From NCBI RefSeq assembly GCF_003050965.1, contig NZ_QAOU01000004.1:62001-126000 (forward strand): a DNA stretch of 64,000 nt, given 5' to 3'. Below the pieces are notes generated by a model that worked only from the letters and a program-made list of their open reading frames with translations, was not told the origin of the DNA and searched no databases. The first letter of the stretch is position 1, and each line of letters starts with the position of its first letter. Below, piece by piece: positions 24,268 to 32,091 of this stretch. A program made the position numbers and the translations under genes. Source of the DNA: Nitrosospira sp. Nsp2 (GTDB lineage Bacteria; Pseudomonadota; Gammaproteobacteria; Burkholderiales; Nitrosomonadaceae).

Positions 24268-25332
24268 ATGATAAAGCCCACGGGGAAGAAGGGAACCTAT
24301 TGGTGTGATTTCCGAACCCCCGATGGGAAGCGTATCAGACAGTCCCTGCATACCGCTGATTGGGCAGAGGCCAAGGCTCTAGAGATAAAGCTGAGATACG
24401 ATGCTAAAGCTACTACCGACCGCATACGCAAAGGAGGAATCACCCTTTCAGAGGCATTTCAACATGCTCTACGGGTAAGGGACTCTTGGAGGTCCGCCAA
24501 AAGCTTAGGCTCTATCGAAGCGATATATAACCAAGTTGTGGCCCACTTCGGAGCCAAGCGCCCCCTCTCGAAGATTACCGACGAACTCCTCCTTCAGTAT
24601 GGGGAGAAACTTAAGCGCCAGCGTAAGACACCCTCCACGATAAACAAGAGGCTATCCCTAGTTTCCGTGCTGTTTGATGAAGCCATTAAATGGAAAAAGT
24701 ACAGTGGGGAAAAACCAAAACTCATCAGATACAGGGTCAAGAATGATAGGAGGAGGTTGATTACTCCCGAAGAGGAAGCTTGGGCTGTCTCCCTGTGTAT
24801 CCAAAGCAGCCCGTACGAGGCGGCAATGGCTGAACTTATCATTGTCTTGGCTGACACTGGCCTGAGACTCTCTGAAGCCCTCAGAATTCTGCCCAGGAAC
24901 TTGGATATACATAACAGGACTGTGCTCGTAATGGACACCAAGTCGGGAGATGACAGAGTTGTACCCCTTACTGGCAGAGCCTTAGCAATCCTCCAGAGGC
25001 GCAATACGACTCCAGTGTTTTGGCCTTTGAATGCTCACGTGGTCTCTCATATCTGGCGAAGGATTCGTAAGAAGATGGGCTTGGAGCATGATAAGGAATT
25101 TGTGTTACATGCCTTCCGTCACACTTATGGTTCCACGCTGGCAAATGCTGGGACCGATTCTTTCCGTTTGCAGAAGGTTATGGGGCACAAAAGTATTCTG
25201 TCTACACAACGATACATTAAGGTCTCAGCCTCAGCCCTCAGTGGCCTCTCCAGCATTATCGAAGCTCGCACTGCCACGTTCAAGCACCACGTTCTCCCCG
25301 AAGACAAGCAGGAAGAAACCCCTAAAGGATAG
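24268..25332 (+). CDS. Second tyrosine integrase/recombinase of element B
   Basis: 354 residues. The N-terminal beta-rich part YWCDFRTPDGKRIRQSLHTADWAEAKALEIKL is typical of phage integrases, and the catalytic residues are complete: R in LADTGLRLSEAL, HAFRHTYGS, GHKSI and Y in STQRYIKV. It is not a close relative of the integrase at 16038, so element B holds two independent integration enzymes. No attachment repeat for this enzyme was found, so it may be a relic of an older phage or act on internal sites. Confidence 0.92.
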   Translation: MIKPTGKKGTYWCDFRTPDGKRIRQSLHTADWAEAKALEIKLRYDAKATTDRIRKGGITLSEAFQHALRVRDSWRSAKSLGSIEAIYNQVVAHFGAKRPLSKITDELLLQYGEKLKRQRKTPSTINKRLSLVSVLFDEAIKWKKYSGEKPKLIRYRVKNDRRRLITPEEEAWAVSLCIQSSPYEAAMAELIIVLADTGLRLSEALRILPRNLDIHNRTVLVMDTKSGDDRVVPLTGRALAILQRRNTTPVFWPLNAHVVSHIWRRIRKKMGLEHDKEFVLHAFRHTYGSTLANAGTDSFRLQKVMGHKSILSTQRYIKVSASALSGLSSIIEARTATFKHHVLPEDKQEETPKG

Positions 25333-25410
25333 CTTTAGAGGGCGCTAGTCAATTCCCCCCGCGTAACACCTAAAGTAGCACTCACCCCCAATATCTGAGG
25401 ATATACCCCA

Positions 25411-27054
25411 ATGCCCCGAGAAGTTAGAACGAGCATAGACACGAGACAAGTCTTAACCCCCATCTCAGCTCCACGAGTTACCCAGGTGGTTGCACAGCCT
25501 ACGAACCAGCTAGTAACCCCCGCCGTAGACCCCGAGCTAAACGGCTTGATACACGGGCTTGCCACCATCAGCCCCTCCCTTCAGCAGTACGCCTACGCTA
25601 CACGCTTCGAACAGGCAAAGGACAACGAAAAGCAGATAGCCGCTGGTGCTGCTGCCAAAGCTCAAGGGAAAGATATACCTCCTGGTTCCCCAGAGTACTT
25701 CAAGCACGGATACATGGTGCAAGCCGGGCAAATAGGTGCTGAACAAGCAGCAAATGAATTCACAAACAGGATACAAACTGAGTTCGATTGGGATACAGGG
25801 GACCTCAATAAGTTTACCAAGGACCACTTTTCCCAAGACACGAAGGGAATAACTGATGAGTCATACCTTGAGGGGTACAACCAGGTAATCCCTAAGCGTA
25901 TAGAAGCTGTCCAGGCTGGTGTCCTCAAGCACCGTAGCGAGGCATTAGTAGCCAAGACTGAAGCTAACGCTATGGTAAAGCTGGACAGGGACATGAGAGC
26001 CTACGTGGAGAACGGCGAAGCTATCCCTGATGTGGTCTTTGATACCCACCGCAAGGACTTGAAGGATGCATTCGGTATCTCAGGTAGCCGGTTTAATGAA
26101 CTTCTCTTTGCCTCCATGAAACGTATTGGGGACGATGGAAACTATGCAATCTATGAAGCATTGAAGAAGCCCAAGCCTGACGGTACCCCAGGTATGTATT
26201 ACATTCCCGCGTGGAAAGAGAAGATAGACCAAGCACAGATTCACTCTCAGAATGTTTATCTCCAGAAGCGTAGCCAAGCAGATGCAAGCCTAAAGAAGGA
26301 GAGAGAGGATAAGCAGGATACAGCCCTCTACGACGTATTCCTCAAGATGGACACCGACCCCGCATCCGCAAGAATGGAGTACTCAAGGCTTCGCAGTGAG
26401 GGGTTATTCAGCCGTGCATCAGACTTGATTAACTGGGACACCAAGATTAACGCCGCATCTAAAAGGGAAGCGTCAGCGGAACAGCAGGACCATGAGGTCA
26501 CACTTCAGCAGGGTATCTATACCGGCAAGGTACGCCCACAGCAGATAGTCCAGGCTGACATTACTCCAGCACAGAAGCGTTCGCTTATGACAGAGTGGCG
26601 GCAAGTGACGAATGATGCACGGCAAGCAGCCGCAGCAGGGCAGACCGCAGCCAACTCCATCTATCGAACTCAGGACTTCCGCTCAGGGGAAACGTACATT
26701 GAAACAGTATTACGCCCCCAAGCTTCCCCACTAGACCCTATGGGTATAGGTACCGAATTTGCACGGCAACAAATGGCTACAGCCCGCAAGGAGTTCACTA
26801 TTCGCGCCCGTGAAATTAAGAAACCACATGAGCTTCAAGAGCTAGCATCGGAGATAGCTACCCGCTTTCTGGATAGGAGGAAGGACCCGAGGGTCAATCA
26901 GGAAGTAGAAATGGCTGGCTCCCTCCGCTACTCCACGCTGGAGGAACTGAAGGCAGCAAGTGACGCGGGACTACTCACTGACCCGGTAGAGTTTGAAAAC
27001 CATCTTCGCTATTTCAGGGCCGCACAGTCGCGGGATTCTAGAAAGGCTCGATAG
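25411..27054 (+). CDS. Phage protein resembling internal virion proteins of T7-like podoviruses
   Basis: 547 residues, soluble, Ala/Gln/Lys/Glu-rich and strongly helical, with no signal peptide. The N-terminal region (disordered PTNQLVTPAVDPELNGL, then LATISPSLQQYA and FEQAKDNEKQIAAGAAAKAQGKDIPPGSPEYFKHGYMVQAGQIGAEQAANEF) matches my recognition of T7-like internal core or ejection proteins, which form the channel or peptidoglycan-crossing tunnel. No other virion gene is nearby. It is followed by a strong terminator at 27089-27130. The assignment comes from sequence style rather than a diagnostic motif, so it is only moderately secure. Confidence 0.55.
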   Translation: MPREVRTSIDTRQVLTPISAPRVTQVVAQPTNQLVTPAVDPELNGLIHGLATISPSLQQYAYATRFEQAKDNEKQIAAGAAAKAQGKDIPPGSPEYFKHGYMVQAGQIGAEQAANEFTNRIQTEFDWDTGDLNKFTKDHFSQDTKGITDESYLEGYNQVIPKRIEAVQAGVLKHRSEALVAKTEANAMVKLDRDMRAYVENGEAIPDVVFDTHRKDLKDAFGISGSRFNELLFASMKRIGDDGNYAIYEALKKPKPDGTPGMYYIPAWKEKIDQAQIHSQNVYLQKRSQADASLKKEREDKQDTALYDVFLKMDTDPASARMEYSRLRSEGLFSRASDLINWDTKINAASKREASAEQQDHEVTLQQGIYTGKVRPQQIVQADITPAQKRSLMTEWRQVTNDARQAAAAGQTAANSIYRTQDFRSGETYIETVLRPQASPLDPMGIGTEFARQQMATARKEFTIRAREIKKPHELQELASEIATRFLDRRKDPRVNQEVEMAGSLRYSTLEELKAASDAGLLTDPVEFENHLRYFRAAQSRDSRKAR

Positions 27055-27376
27055 CTAGCGCGTTTGTTGCATCACACTGATTGAATTTGACCCCCTAGGC
27101 TTTCCTCTATGGAAACTTCGGGGGTCCTTTTGCGGCCAACCCATCCGCAACATTGAAGTGCCTCAGACAGTGACTCATCAGAAACCTCTAGGATGAGCTA
27201 GAGATACGACACTAAGGCAGAGGTGTCAAATTCATCGCTAAATTGATTGTGAGCCGCCAAAACGCTATTACTGACCATTCCCTACAAATCCTCACCCATA
27301 AACTAGCTCATCGTTAACGGTGGGAGTAGTATCTAAGGCTGTAGATGAGACAACAATATAAAAAGGAATAATAAGA
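27055..27376. other. Gene-free spacer with terminator
   Basis: Apart from the terminator at 27089-27130 nothing is recognised. The last 20 bases hold the AAAGGAATAATAAG ribosome-binding region of the next gene. Confidence 0.5.
27089..27130 (+). terminator. Strong rho-independent terminator
   Basis: GACCCCC (27089-27095) pairs with GGGGGTC (27120-27126), with an inner TTCC/GGAA stem, followed by CTTTT. It resembles phage-type terminators and closes the 547-aa gene. Confidence 0.85.
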
Positions 27377-28120
27377 ATGAAAAGCCTATCTCTCTTCCTG
27401 CTCCTCTCTCTTTCATTTCTTCCTTCAGCCCCTCTGTCGGCCCAGGTTAATTGCACTACATACTTCGGTGGGGAAACCTCTTGCAATGGCCCTCGTGGGT
27501 ACCATGCGGAGGGGAGGCAGTACTTCGGAGGTGTAGAAAGCTGGTATGACAATAGGGGGAACACCTCTACTGTTCGGCATCACGCCTTCGGTGTAACCAC
27601 GATAGATGCAGAGCCGCGTTACACCTTTCCACATGGGGCAGGAAGATTATTCAACCCATCAGTGGACACAGGGAAAGGGCGTCTAGATATCCCCCTAATT
27701 GGGGAAAAGCGCCCACATCATCGTGATAGAGGAGGCGACACCTACCAACAGATGTACGGCACACCCCAGCCCACAGCTTATAGCGCTAAAGAGATGGAGC
27801 AGTTTGAAACCGCCCATCGCGCTCGAATGGCAGAGCACGCTGCTTGGCAGAAAAACTATGAAGAGGTGATAGTTCCTATCATCTTACGTTCGCGGGCTGA
27901 GAACGCAGATGAGCAAGCCCGGCAGGTAGCGGGTAAGGCCCTAAAGGACAAAATTCTTGGCAGAAAACAAGCAGAAGCTAGGGTAGGTAATTTAAAGCAG
28001 GTGGCGAAGAATGACACAGACCTGAAGCAGCAGAAAGCACGAGCTTCAGCAGAAATGGCCCTCCTAGATGCAGAGCTAGACCATATGATAGCTAGGCAGG
28101 CTCAAGCTAAGGGGAATTGA
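27377..28120 (+). CDS. Secreted protein with TYxGG / GPRGY / YDNRGN motifs, member 2
   Basis: 247 residues with a clear signal peptide (MKSLSLFLLLSLSFLPSAPLSAQ). Residues 25-75 repeat the motif series of the 112-aa protein: CTTYFGGETSCNGPRGYH, QYFGGVESWYDNRGN and HHAFGVTTI. Then come a variable linker, KEMEQFETAHRARMAEHAAWQKNYEE, and a long charged C-terminal helix with coiled-coil character (DLKQQKARASAEMALLDAEL). The shared N-terminal module with different C-termini suggests a common binding or surface module. The Shine-Dalgarno AAAGGA is good. The function is unknown. Confidence 0.7.
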   Translation: MKSLSLFLLLSLSFLPSAPLSAQVNCTTYFGGETSCNGPRGYHAEGRQYFGGVESWYDNRGNTSTVRHHAFGVTTIDAEPRYTFPHGAGRLFNPSVDTGKGRLDIPLIGEKRPHHRDRGGDTYQQMYGTPQPTAYSAKEMEQFETAHRARMAEHAAWQKNYEEVIVPIILRSRAENADEQARQVAGKALKDKILGRKQAEARVGNLKQVAKNDTDLKQQKARASAEMALLDAELDHMIARQAQAKGN

Positions 28121-28205
28121 TGAAGTAGAATTGGCCCCTACAGGTGGCACCTACACCCATCGTGTAACCCTCATGGATACTAGGTAACAGTATATAGGTG
28201 TTGCC

Positions 28206-28222
28206 CCCCATCAGCCACCCCA
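28206..28222 (+). repeat. Third tRNA-His 3'-end fragment (right end of element B)
   Basis: 17 bp identical to 6223-6239 and 15933-15949 (CCCCATCAGCCACCCCA). Similarity to the sequence after 15949 continues to the right with many substitutions, into a decayed integrase gene. Confidence 0.75.
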
Positions 28223-28318
28223 ATTACTTCTTTCCTCTGCATTATCCTTAGCTTTAAGAATTGTGGCACACTTACTGGCCACTGCAACCTGGCGCCTATG
28301 GCCCTTCGTATGGGTGCT

Positions 28319-28690
28319 AAATACCTTCGGCGACGCGGGCCACTATCGGGTGGGTAAGCCACTGTATCGCGTCGCTCATACATCCCCTAGGAACATATTT
28401 AACAGGGTCCTCTCGTACTTCAGACTTGAAGGTTGGCAATAGTCGGAAGTTCCAGGTGTTAGCAATCATCAAGGACCGCATAGCTCAAGCTAAGAAGGAG
28501 TCACCAAGTACGACCAAGAGCACAGCCGCGCCCTTTAGAGAAGTCCTTCGTCAAGACTATGTAGAAGACAGGCACGGCACAGTGGAGCTGTTGAAGCTTG
28601 GTTTTAGACGAAGCAGAGCGTATAGCTCAGGTACATCGTGATAGTGATGCACAGGCAGTTTATGCAGAAGCCGACCGCCCCATAACAAGA
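28319..28690 (+). pseudogene. Decayed tyrosine integrase N-terminal fragment
   Basis: The DNA is clearly homologous to the start of the integrase at 16038 (for example the shared stretch CCGGAAGTTCCA versus GTCGGAAGTTCCA, and the repeated frame NSRKFQVLAI-x-KDRIAQA). The frame is broken several times, the normal start is lost, and the catalytic domain is absent; recognisable similarity fades near 28690. With the tRNA fragment just upstream it marks the left end of a third, mostly deleted element related to B. Confidence 0.8.
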
Positions 28691-29571
28691 GCACACGACC
28701 CTCCAAGACGAGTAGCCGATTGTAGAGGTTCAAGGAGTTACCAATGTCACACCAGGGTGTAGCCCCCGTCAGCTACCGCATTTTGCGTCGTTCTACAATA
28801 CTCCGGTTGTACCCGCCCCGTCGTCTCCCTCCCCCAGAGGATAGCACCGGGCGAACGCCGCTGCGATTCTCCCCTGGCTCCCCCCATCCCTTGCGTCAAT
28901 CTACTCATCCTCATCTTTAAAAAAACAGGGTGAATACGTCTGCTAATCCTGGTCAGGCTCGTCCTATATAGGTTATTTGCAATTATGTTAGATAACGTAC
29001 AGACAAGCCTCTCTAAAGAAGCCAATCTCTAAAAAAACAAAAAACCAGTGAGTTAAATGCTGGAATGCGGCGAGGAGAAACGCTGAATCATGGCGGCTTT
29101 AAACCCGACTCAACCTGATCCTAATACCCCCTCAAGAAGGAAGTTGTCGTGGATTCTTAAGCGCAATTGTTTTAAGGCTATGAAATTAAGTTGCAACAAG
29201 CATAGGTTACATTACTACACACTATATACGACCTCTGACCCTGCGCAGCTTTCATGGCCCCGGCTCCCAACTTTCAGAGAAGTGCAATGAATAATATCGC
29301 CGCTTCAGAGTCATTTGATCTGATTCAGCAATTTTGCTCAGAGTAAGAGGCTCGATAATTCTGCGGCCGATATGCACTTGGCACCTGTCCATAGACGTAG
29401 ATCTCGAACGGTCATCGAACATTCGGGTAGCCGCGGCGGCTTATATGTCGTGGGAAGCGTTGTTGCCCTGTCAGGGCATGGACTGGGTCAGGGTTCGTCG
29501 CCCTCGAGCCTGAGGTGGGTGATTCTTCAATTTACTGTTCAAGCTGGCTAAGCAAACGTCTTAATCACAAC
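28691..29571. other. Gene-poor junction between mobile DNA and the eps locus
   Basis: No convincing gene. A degenerate tRNA-His-end-like sequence (CCCCCGTCAGCTACCGCA, three mismatches in 18) lies at 28763-28780, possibly the outer end of the oldest insertion. A 66-codon ORF at 29090-29290 has an RBS-like GAGGAG but low coding quality. A 15-bp palindrome TGCCCTG-T-CAGGGCA at 29464-29478 lies just before epsA. Confidence 0.5.
29464..29478. promoter_or_regulatory. Palindromic operator candidate upstream of epsA
   Basis: Perfect 7-bp inverted repeat TGCCCTG/CAGGGCA with a one-base centre, 35-95 bp ahead of the possible epsA start codons. LuxR-type regulators often bind such sites, so autoregulation by EpsA is possible. 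Confidence 0.4.
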
Positions 29572-30360
29572 ATGGGCTTGTTCTCATCACTTTCGTCGGA
29601 TCATCTCCAGCGTTACTTCCGTATAATTCAGGAAGGCGTGGCCGTACGCCGGCATTTCGACCTGTTGAAGTGGCTTCAGGGGGAGATGCAGCACTATTTA
29701 CCGCATGAAATCATGCTGGTCGCGTGGGGCGATTTCAGCTCTGATGTTATACGGTATGATATTGTTTCCGCTTTGCCGGGAGTAAGAACAGCGCATTCCG
29801 AGCCGGCCGGTCTTTCGCCATTGGTTCGTGGGCTTTATAATCGTTGGGTCGACGTCGGGAGAACCCCGTTTATATCGAGTGTCGATGAACTGGGCATTCT
29901 TCCTGAGTACAATGCTCTGCAATGTTCGTTTGGCAAGGCTTTGCAAAACATGCGCTCCTACGGCTTGCATGGCATTAGCGATAAACGGGGACATGACGAA
30001 TGCCTCTACATAATGTTTAGCTCTCAAGACAAACTCAACGATTCAACGCTCAGCACAATCGAGATTCTGCTGCCGTATCTCGATTCGGCGTTGCGTCGGG
30101 TTGCGCCTCTGACAAGTTCTTCTTTTCAGGTGCCGTTCCTGCCGAGTTCACGTGGCAGCGAATACTACGGCCTAAGCGATCGCGAAGCGGAAATCATGGA
30201 TTGGGTAAGGAAGGGCAAAACAAACGCTGAGATCGGAAGCATTCTATGCATCAGTTCATACACGGTAAAAAATCATCTGCACCAAATATTCAGAAAGCTG
30301 GACGTCTATAACCGGATGCAAGCTGTTTCCAAAATAGAGCGTAGTCCGAGTCATGGCTGA
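29572..30360 (+). CDS. epsA: LuxR-family EPS transcriptional regulator EpsA (XrtB-associated)
   Basis: About 262 residues from ATG 29572; an in-frame GTG at 29515 gives 281. The N-terminal two thirds form the EpsA-type sensor region (LLKWLQGEMQHYLPHEIMLVAWGDF...). The C-terminal LuxR HTH reads LSDREAEIMDWVRKGKTNAEIGSILCISSYTVKNHLHQIFRKL, with the conserved DREAEI, NAEI and KNHL positions. It matches the XrtB/PEP-CTERM-associated regulator that heads eps clusters. It overlaps epsB by 8 bp. No response-regulator receiver domain is present, so the signal is sensed by the N-terminal region or another protein. Confidence 0.88.
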   Translation: MGLFSSLSSDHLQRYFRIIQEGVAVRRHFDLLKWLQGEMQHYLPHEIMLVAWGDFSSDVIRYDIVSALPGVRTAHSEPAGLSPLVRGLYNRWVDVGRTPFISSVDELGILPEYNALQCSFGKALQNMRSYGLHGISDKRGHDECLYIMFSSQDKLNDSTLSTIEILLPYLDSALRRVAPLTSSSFQVPFLPSSRGSEYYGLSDREAEIMDWVRKGKTNAEIGSILCISSYTVKNHLHQIFRKLDVYNRMQAVSKIERSPSHG

Positions 30361-31771
30361 AGCGAATCCGACCTTTTCTGCTTCGACGGTTCCCTCCGGA
30401 CACTCCAAGGGGCCGCTTGGTAACAATATGTTGAGCGCCGTTGAGGCTATCCTCGATCCTGCCGCACTTACGCTGTCACTCTGGCTTGTAAGCGTCAGCA
30501 TTGAAGGAGAATTGCTCCCCCCCTACCTGATTCTGGCGGTGATCGTGTTCTCGATTACTTTCCCCGGCACTTCGCGCCTGCAATCCAGCATCATGGAAGT
30601 TATCGTCGACGTTTTCTACAGCTGGTTCTGGGTCGTGTTGCTTCTTTTTTTTCTTGGTTTTGCAACCGGATACATCGCCGAATTCTCCAGCCAGACATTG
30701 ATCACCTGGCTTTGGGTTGCCCCCTTAAGCCAGGTTGGCGTGCACCTCGCATTACGCACCGCAGCGCCATATCTGTTGATGCTTCAAGGACCCCCGCAGC
30801 GAGCCATCATAGTAGGCATGAATGAGCAGGGCGTCGCGCTGGCGAGTCGCATTCAACAGACGCGGTATTCCAAAATCGAGTTGTCCGGCTATTTCGACGA
30901 CCGGAATCCAAGCAGATTATATGAGACTGAACATGGACAATTGCTGGGGAGATTGCGGGAGCTTCCTTATTTTGTAAAAGAAAACCGCATCCAGTACATT
31001 TATTTGTCATTGCCAATGGCGTCGCAGCCTCGCATTCTCCACGTGCTTGACGAACTGAAAGACACTACTGCCTCGATTTATTTTGTGCCCGACATGTTCA
31101 TTACCGACCTTATTCAGGGCAGGAGCGGAACGGTTTGCGGCACTCCTGTAATCTCGGTTTGTGAATCTCCCTTTACAGGCTCAAACGGGTTGATCAAGCG
31201 GGTGAGCGATATCGTTCTGTCGCTGCTGATCCTGGCTCTGATTTCTCCCCTCCTGCTGCTTATCGCCGCGACTATTAAGCTGGATTCGCGGGGTCCAATC
31301 ATTTTCAAGCAGCGCCGTTACGGACTTGATGGGGAAGAAATTGTTGTCTATAAGTTTCGATCGATGCGCGTGTGCGAGGATGGCGATACTATCCGGCAAG
31401 CCCAAAAGGATGACAGCCGCGTGACCCGTTTCGGGGCTTTTCTGCGCAGAAATTCCTTGGACGAATTGCCCCAGTTTGTAAACGTTCTTCAGGGCCGCAT
31501 GAGCATCGTCGGGCCAAGACCGCATGCGGTCGCGCATAACGAGATCTACCGGAACCTGATAAAGGGCTACATGATCCGCCACAAGGTCAAGCCTGGAATC
31601 ACTGGATGGGCTCAGGTTAACGGTTACAGGGGCGAAACTCGCACCCTTGATAAAATGCAGGCTCGTATCGATCATGACCTTGATTACCTGCGTAACTGGT
31701 CGTTGCGGCTTGATCTGCACATTATCTTAAAAACGGTTTTGATAGTATTGCGAGATAGAGCTGCTTATTGA
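30353..31771 (+). CDS. epsB: Polyprenyl glycosylphosphotransferase (WbaP/WcaJ type), EpsB
   Basis: 472 residues. Several N-terminal membrane segments (30-140) come first, then a Rossmann-like middle domain (RAIIVGMNEQGVALASRIQQ), one further TM (LSLLILALISPLLLLIAATIKL) and the catalytic bacterial sugar transferase domain: GPIIFKQRRYGLDGEEIVVYKFRSMRV, FLRRNSLDELPQFVNVLQGRMSIVGPRPH, and VKPGITGWAQVNGYRGET. It transfers hexose-1-phosphate (glucose or galactose) from a UDP-sugar to undecaprenyl phosphate, starting the EPS repeat unit at the inner membrane. The start overlaps epsA, so regulator and initiating enzyme are coupled. Confidence 0.95.
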   Translation: MAEANPTFSASTVPSGHSKGPLGNNMLSAVEAILDPAALTLSLWLVSVSIEGELLPPYLILAVIVFSITFPGTSRLQSSIMEVIVDVFYSWFWVVLLLFFLGFATGYIAEFSSQTLITWLWVAPLSQVGVHLALRTAAPYLLMLQGPPQRAIIVGMNEQGVALASRIQQTRYSKIELSGYFDDRNPSRLYETEHGQLLGRLRELPYFVKENRIQYIYLSLPMASQPRILHVLDELKDTTASIYFVPDMFITDLIQGRSGTVCGTPVISVCESPFTGSNGLIKRVSDIVLSLLILALISPLLLLIAATIKLDSRGPIIFKQRRYGLDGEEIVVYKFRSMRVCEDGDTIRQAQKDDSRVTRFGAFLRRNSLDELPQFVNVLQGRMSIVGPRPHAVAHNEIYRNLIKGYMIRHKVKPGITGWAQVNGYRGETRTLDKMQARIDHDLDYLRNWSLRLDLHIILKTVLIVLRDRAAY

Positions 31772-32091
31772 TAGCAGCTTGAACAAGCTGGCAGCGGACG
31801 TATTTTGAGCAAAAAAATGGAAGATGCAATAAGCAATGAGCTGCAGTCAAACGCTTGCGAATCATCATTCAGTTAAAACGGTATCAAAGGCAAGGGCGCG
31901 GTCGACAATCCCGCTTGCGCGAGGATGTGGCGGAGCGGGATTGGACCCTGGCCGAGAGATGTTCAGTGACTTCTCATTTCGCGCACGGTCCCGCGCTTTT
32001 AGCCTGTTACAATGGTTCCTAGGAACTATTGTCTGAAAAGTTTAAAAGGTGATACCGTTGTGATACTGCGGCCAAGAACAGAAAATACATA
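31772..32091. other. 320-bp spacer with hairpins ahead of epsL
   Basis: Contains a CAGCTTG/CAAGCTG stem near 31776-31791 (no U-run), a 9-bp stem CAATCCCGC/GCGGGATTG near 31906-31943, and the epsL promoter region at 32005-32026. The size and hairpins suggest a structured 5' leader, but no known riboswitch is recognised. Confidence 0.45.
32005..32026 (+). promoter_or_regulatory. Extended -10 promoter and palindromic operator of epsL
   Basis: TG-T-TACAAT (32005-32013) is an extended -10 element. The perfect 12-bp palindrome GTTCCTAGGAAC (32015-32026) covers the expected start site. A protein bound here would block or set transcription of the epsL-D-E-F-G-xrtB-epsI run. Confidence 0.5.

Larger units (their letters stand above)
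15950..28222. mobile_element. Integrated element B (about 12.3 kb, phage-derived)
   Basis: The left boundary is the tRNA repeat 15901-15949, and the right boundary is a 17-bp copy of the same tRNA end at 28206-28222. Homology to element B's left end continues past the right boundary, into a decayed integrase. Contents: tyrosine integrase; two unknown genes; HTH regulator; 41-aa ORF; unknown 256-aa gene; serine recombinase; secreted 112-aa protein; 1.37-kb gene-free structured region; DUF2188 protein; MarR plus second integrase; 547-aa phage internal-virion-like protein; secreted 247-aa protein. Gene density is low and codon use looks unlike the flanking chromosome. The element may be a composite of two older insertions. 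Confidence 0.7.

Noticed and set aside
28747-29025. Minus-strand 92-codon frame after the decayed integrase
   Set aside because: Basic, patternless product over degenerate att-like sequence; no start signals.
29090-29290. 66-codon ORF preceded by GAGGAG
   Set aside because: Spacing to the ATG is too long and the product is patternless; kept only as a remark in the junction region.
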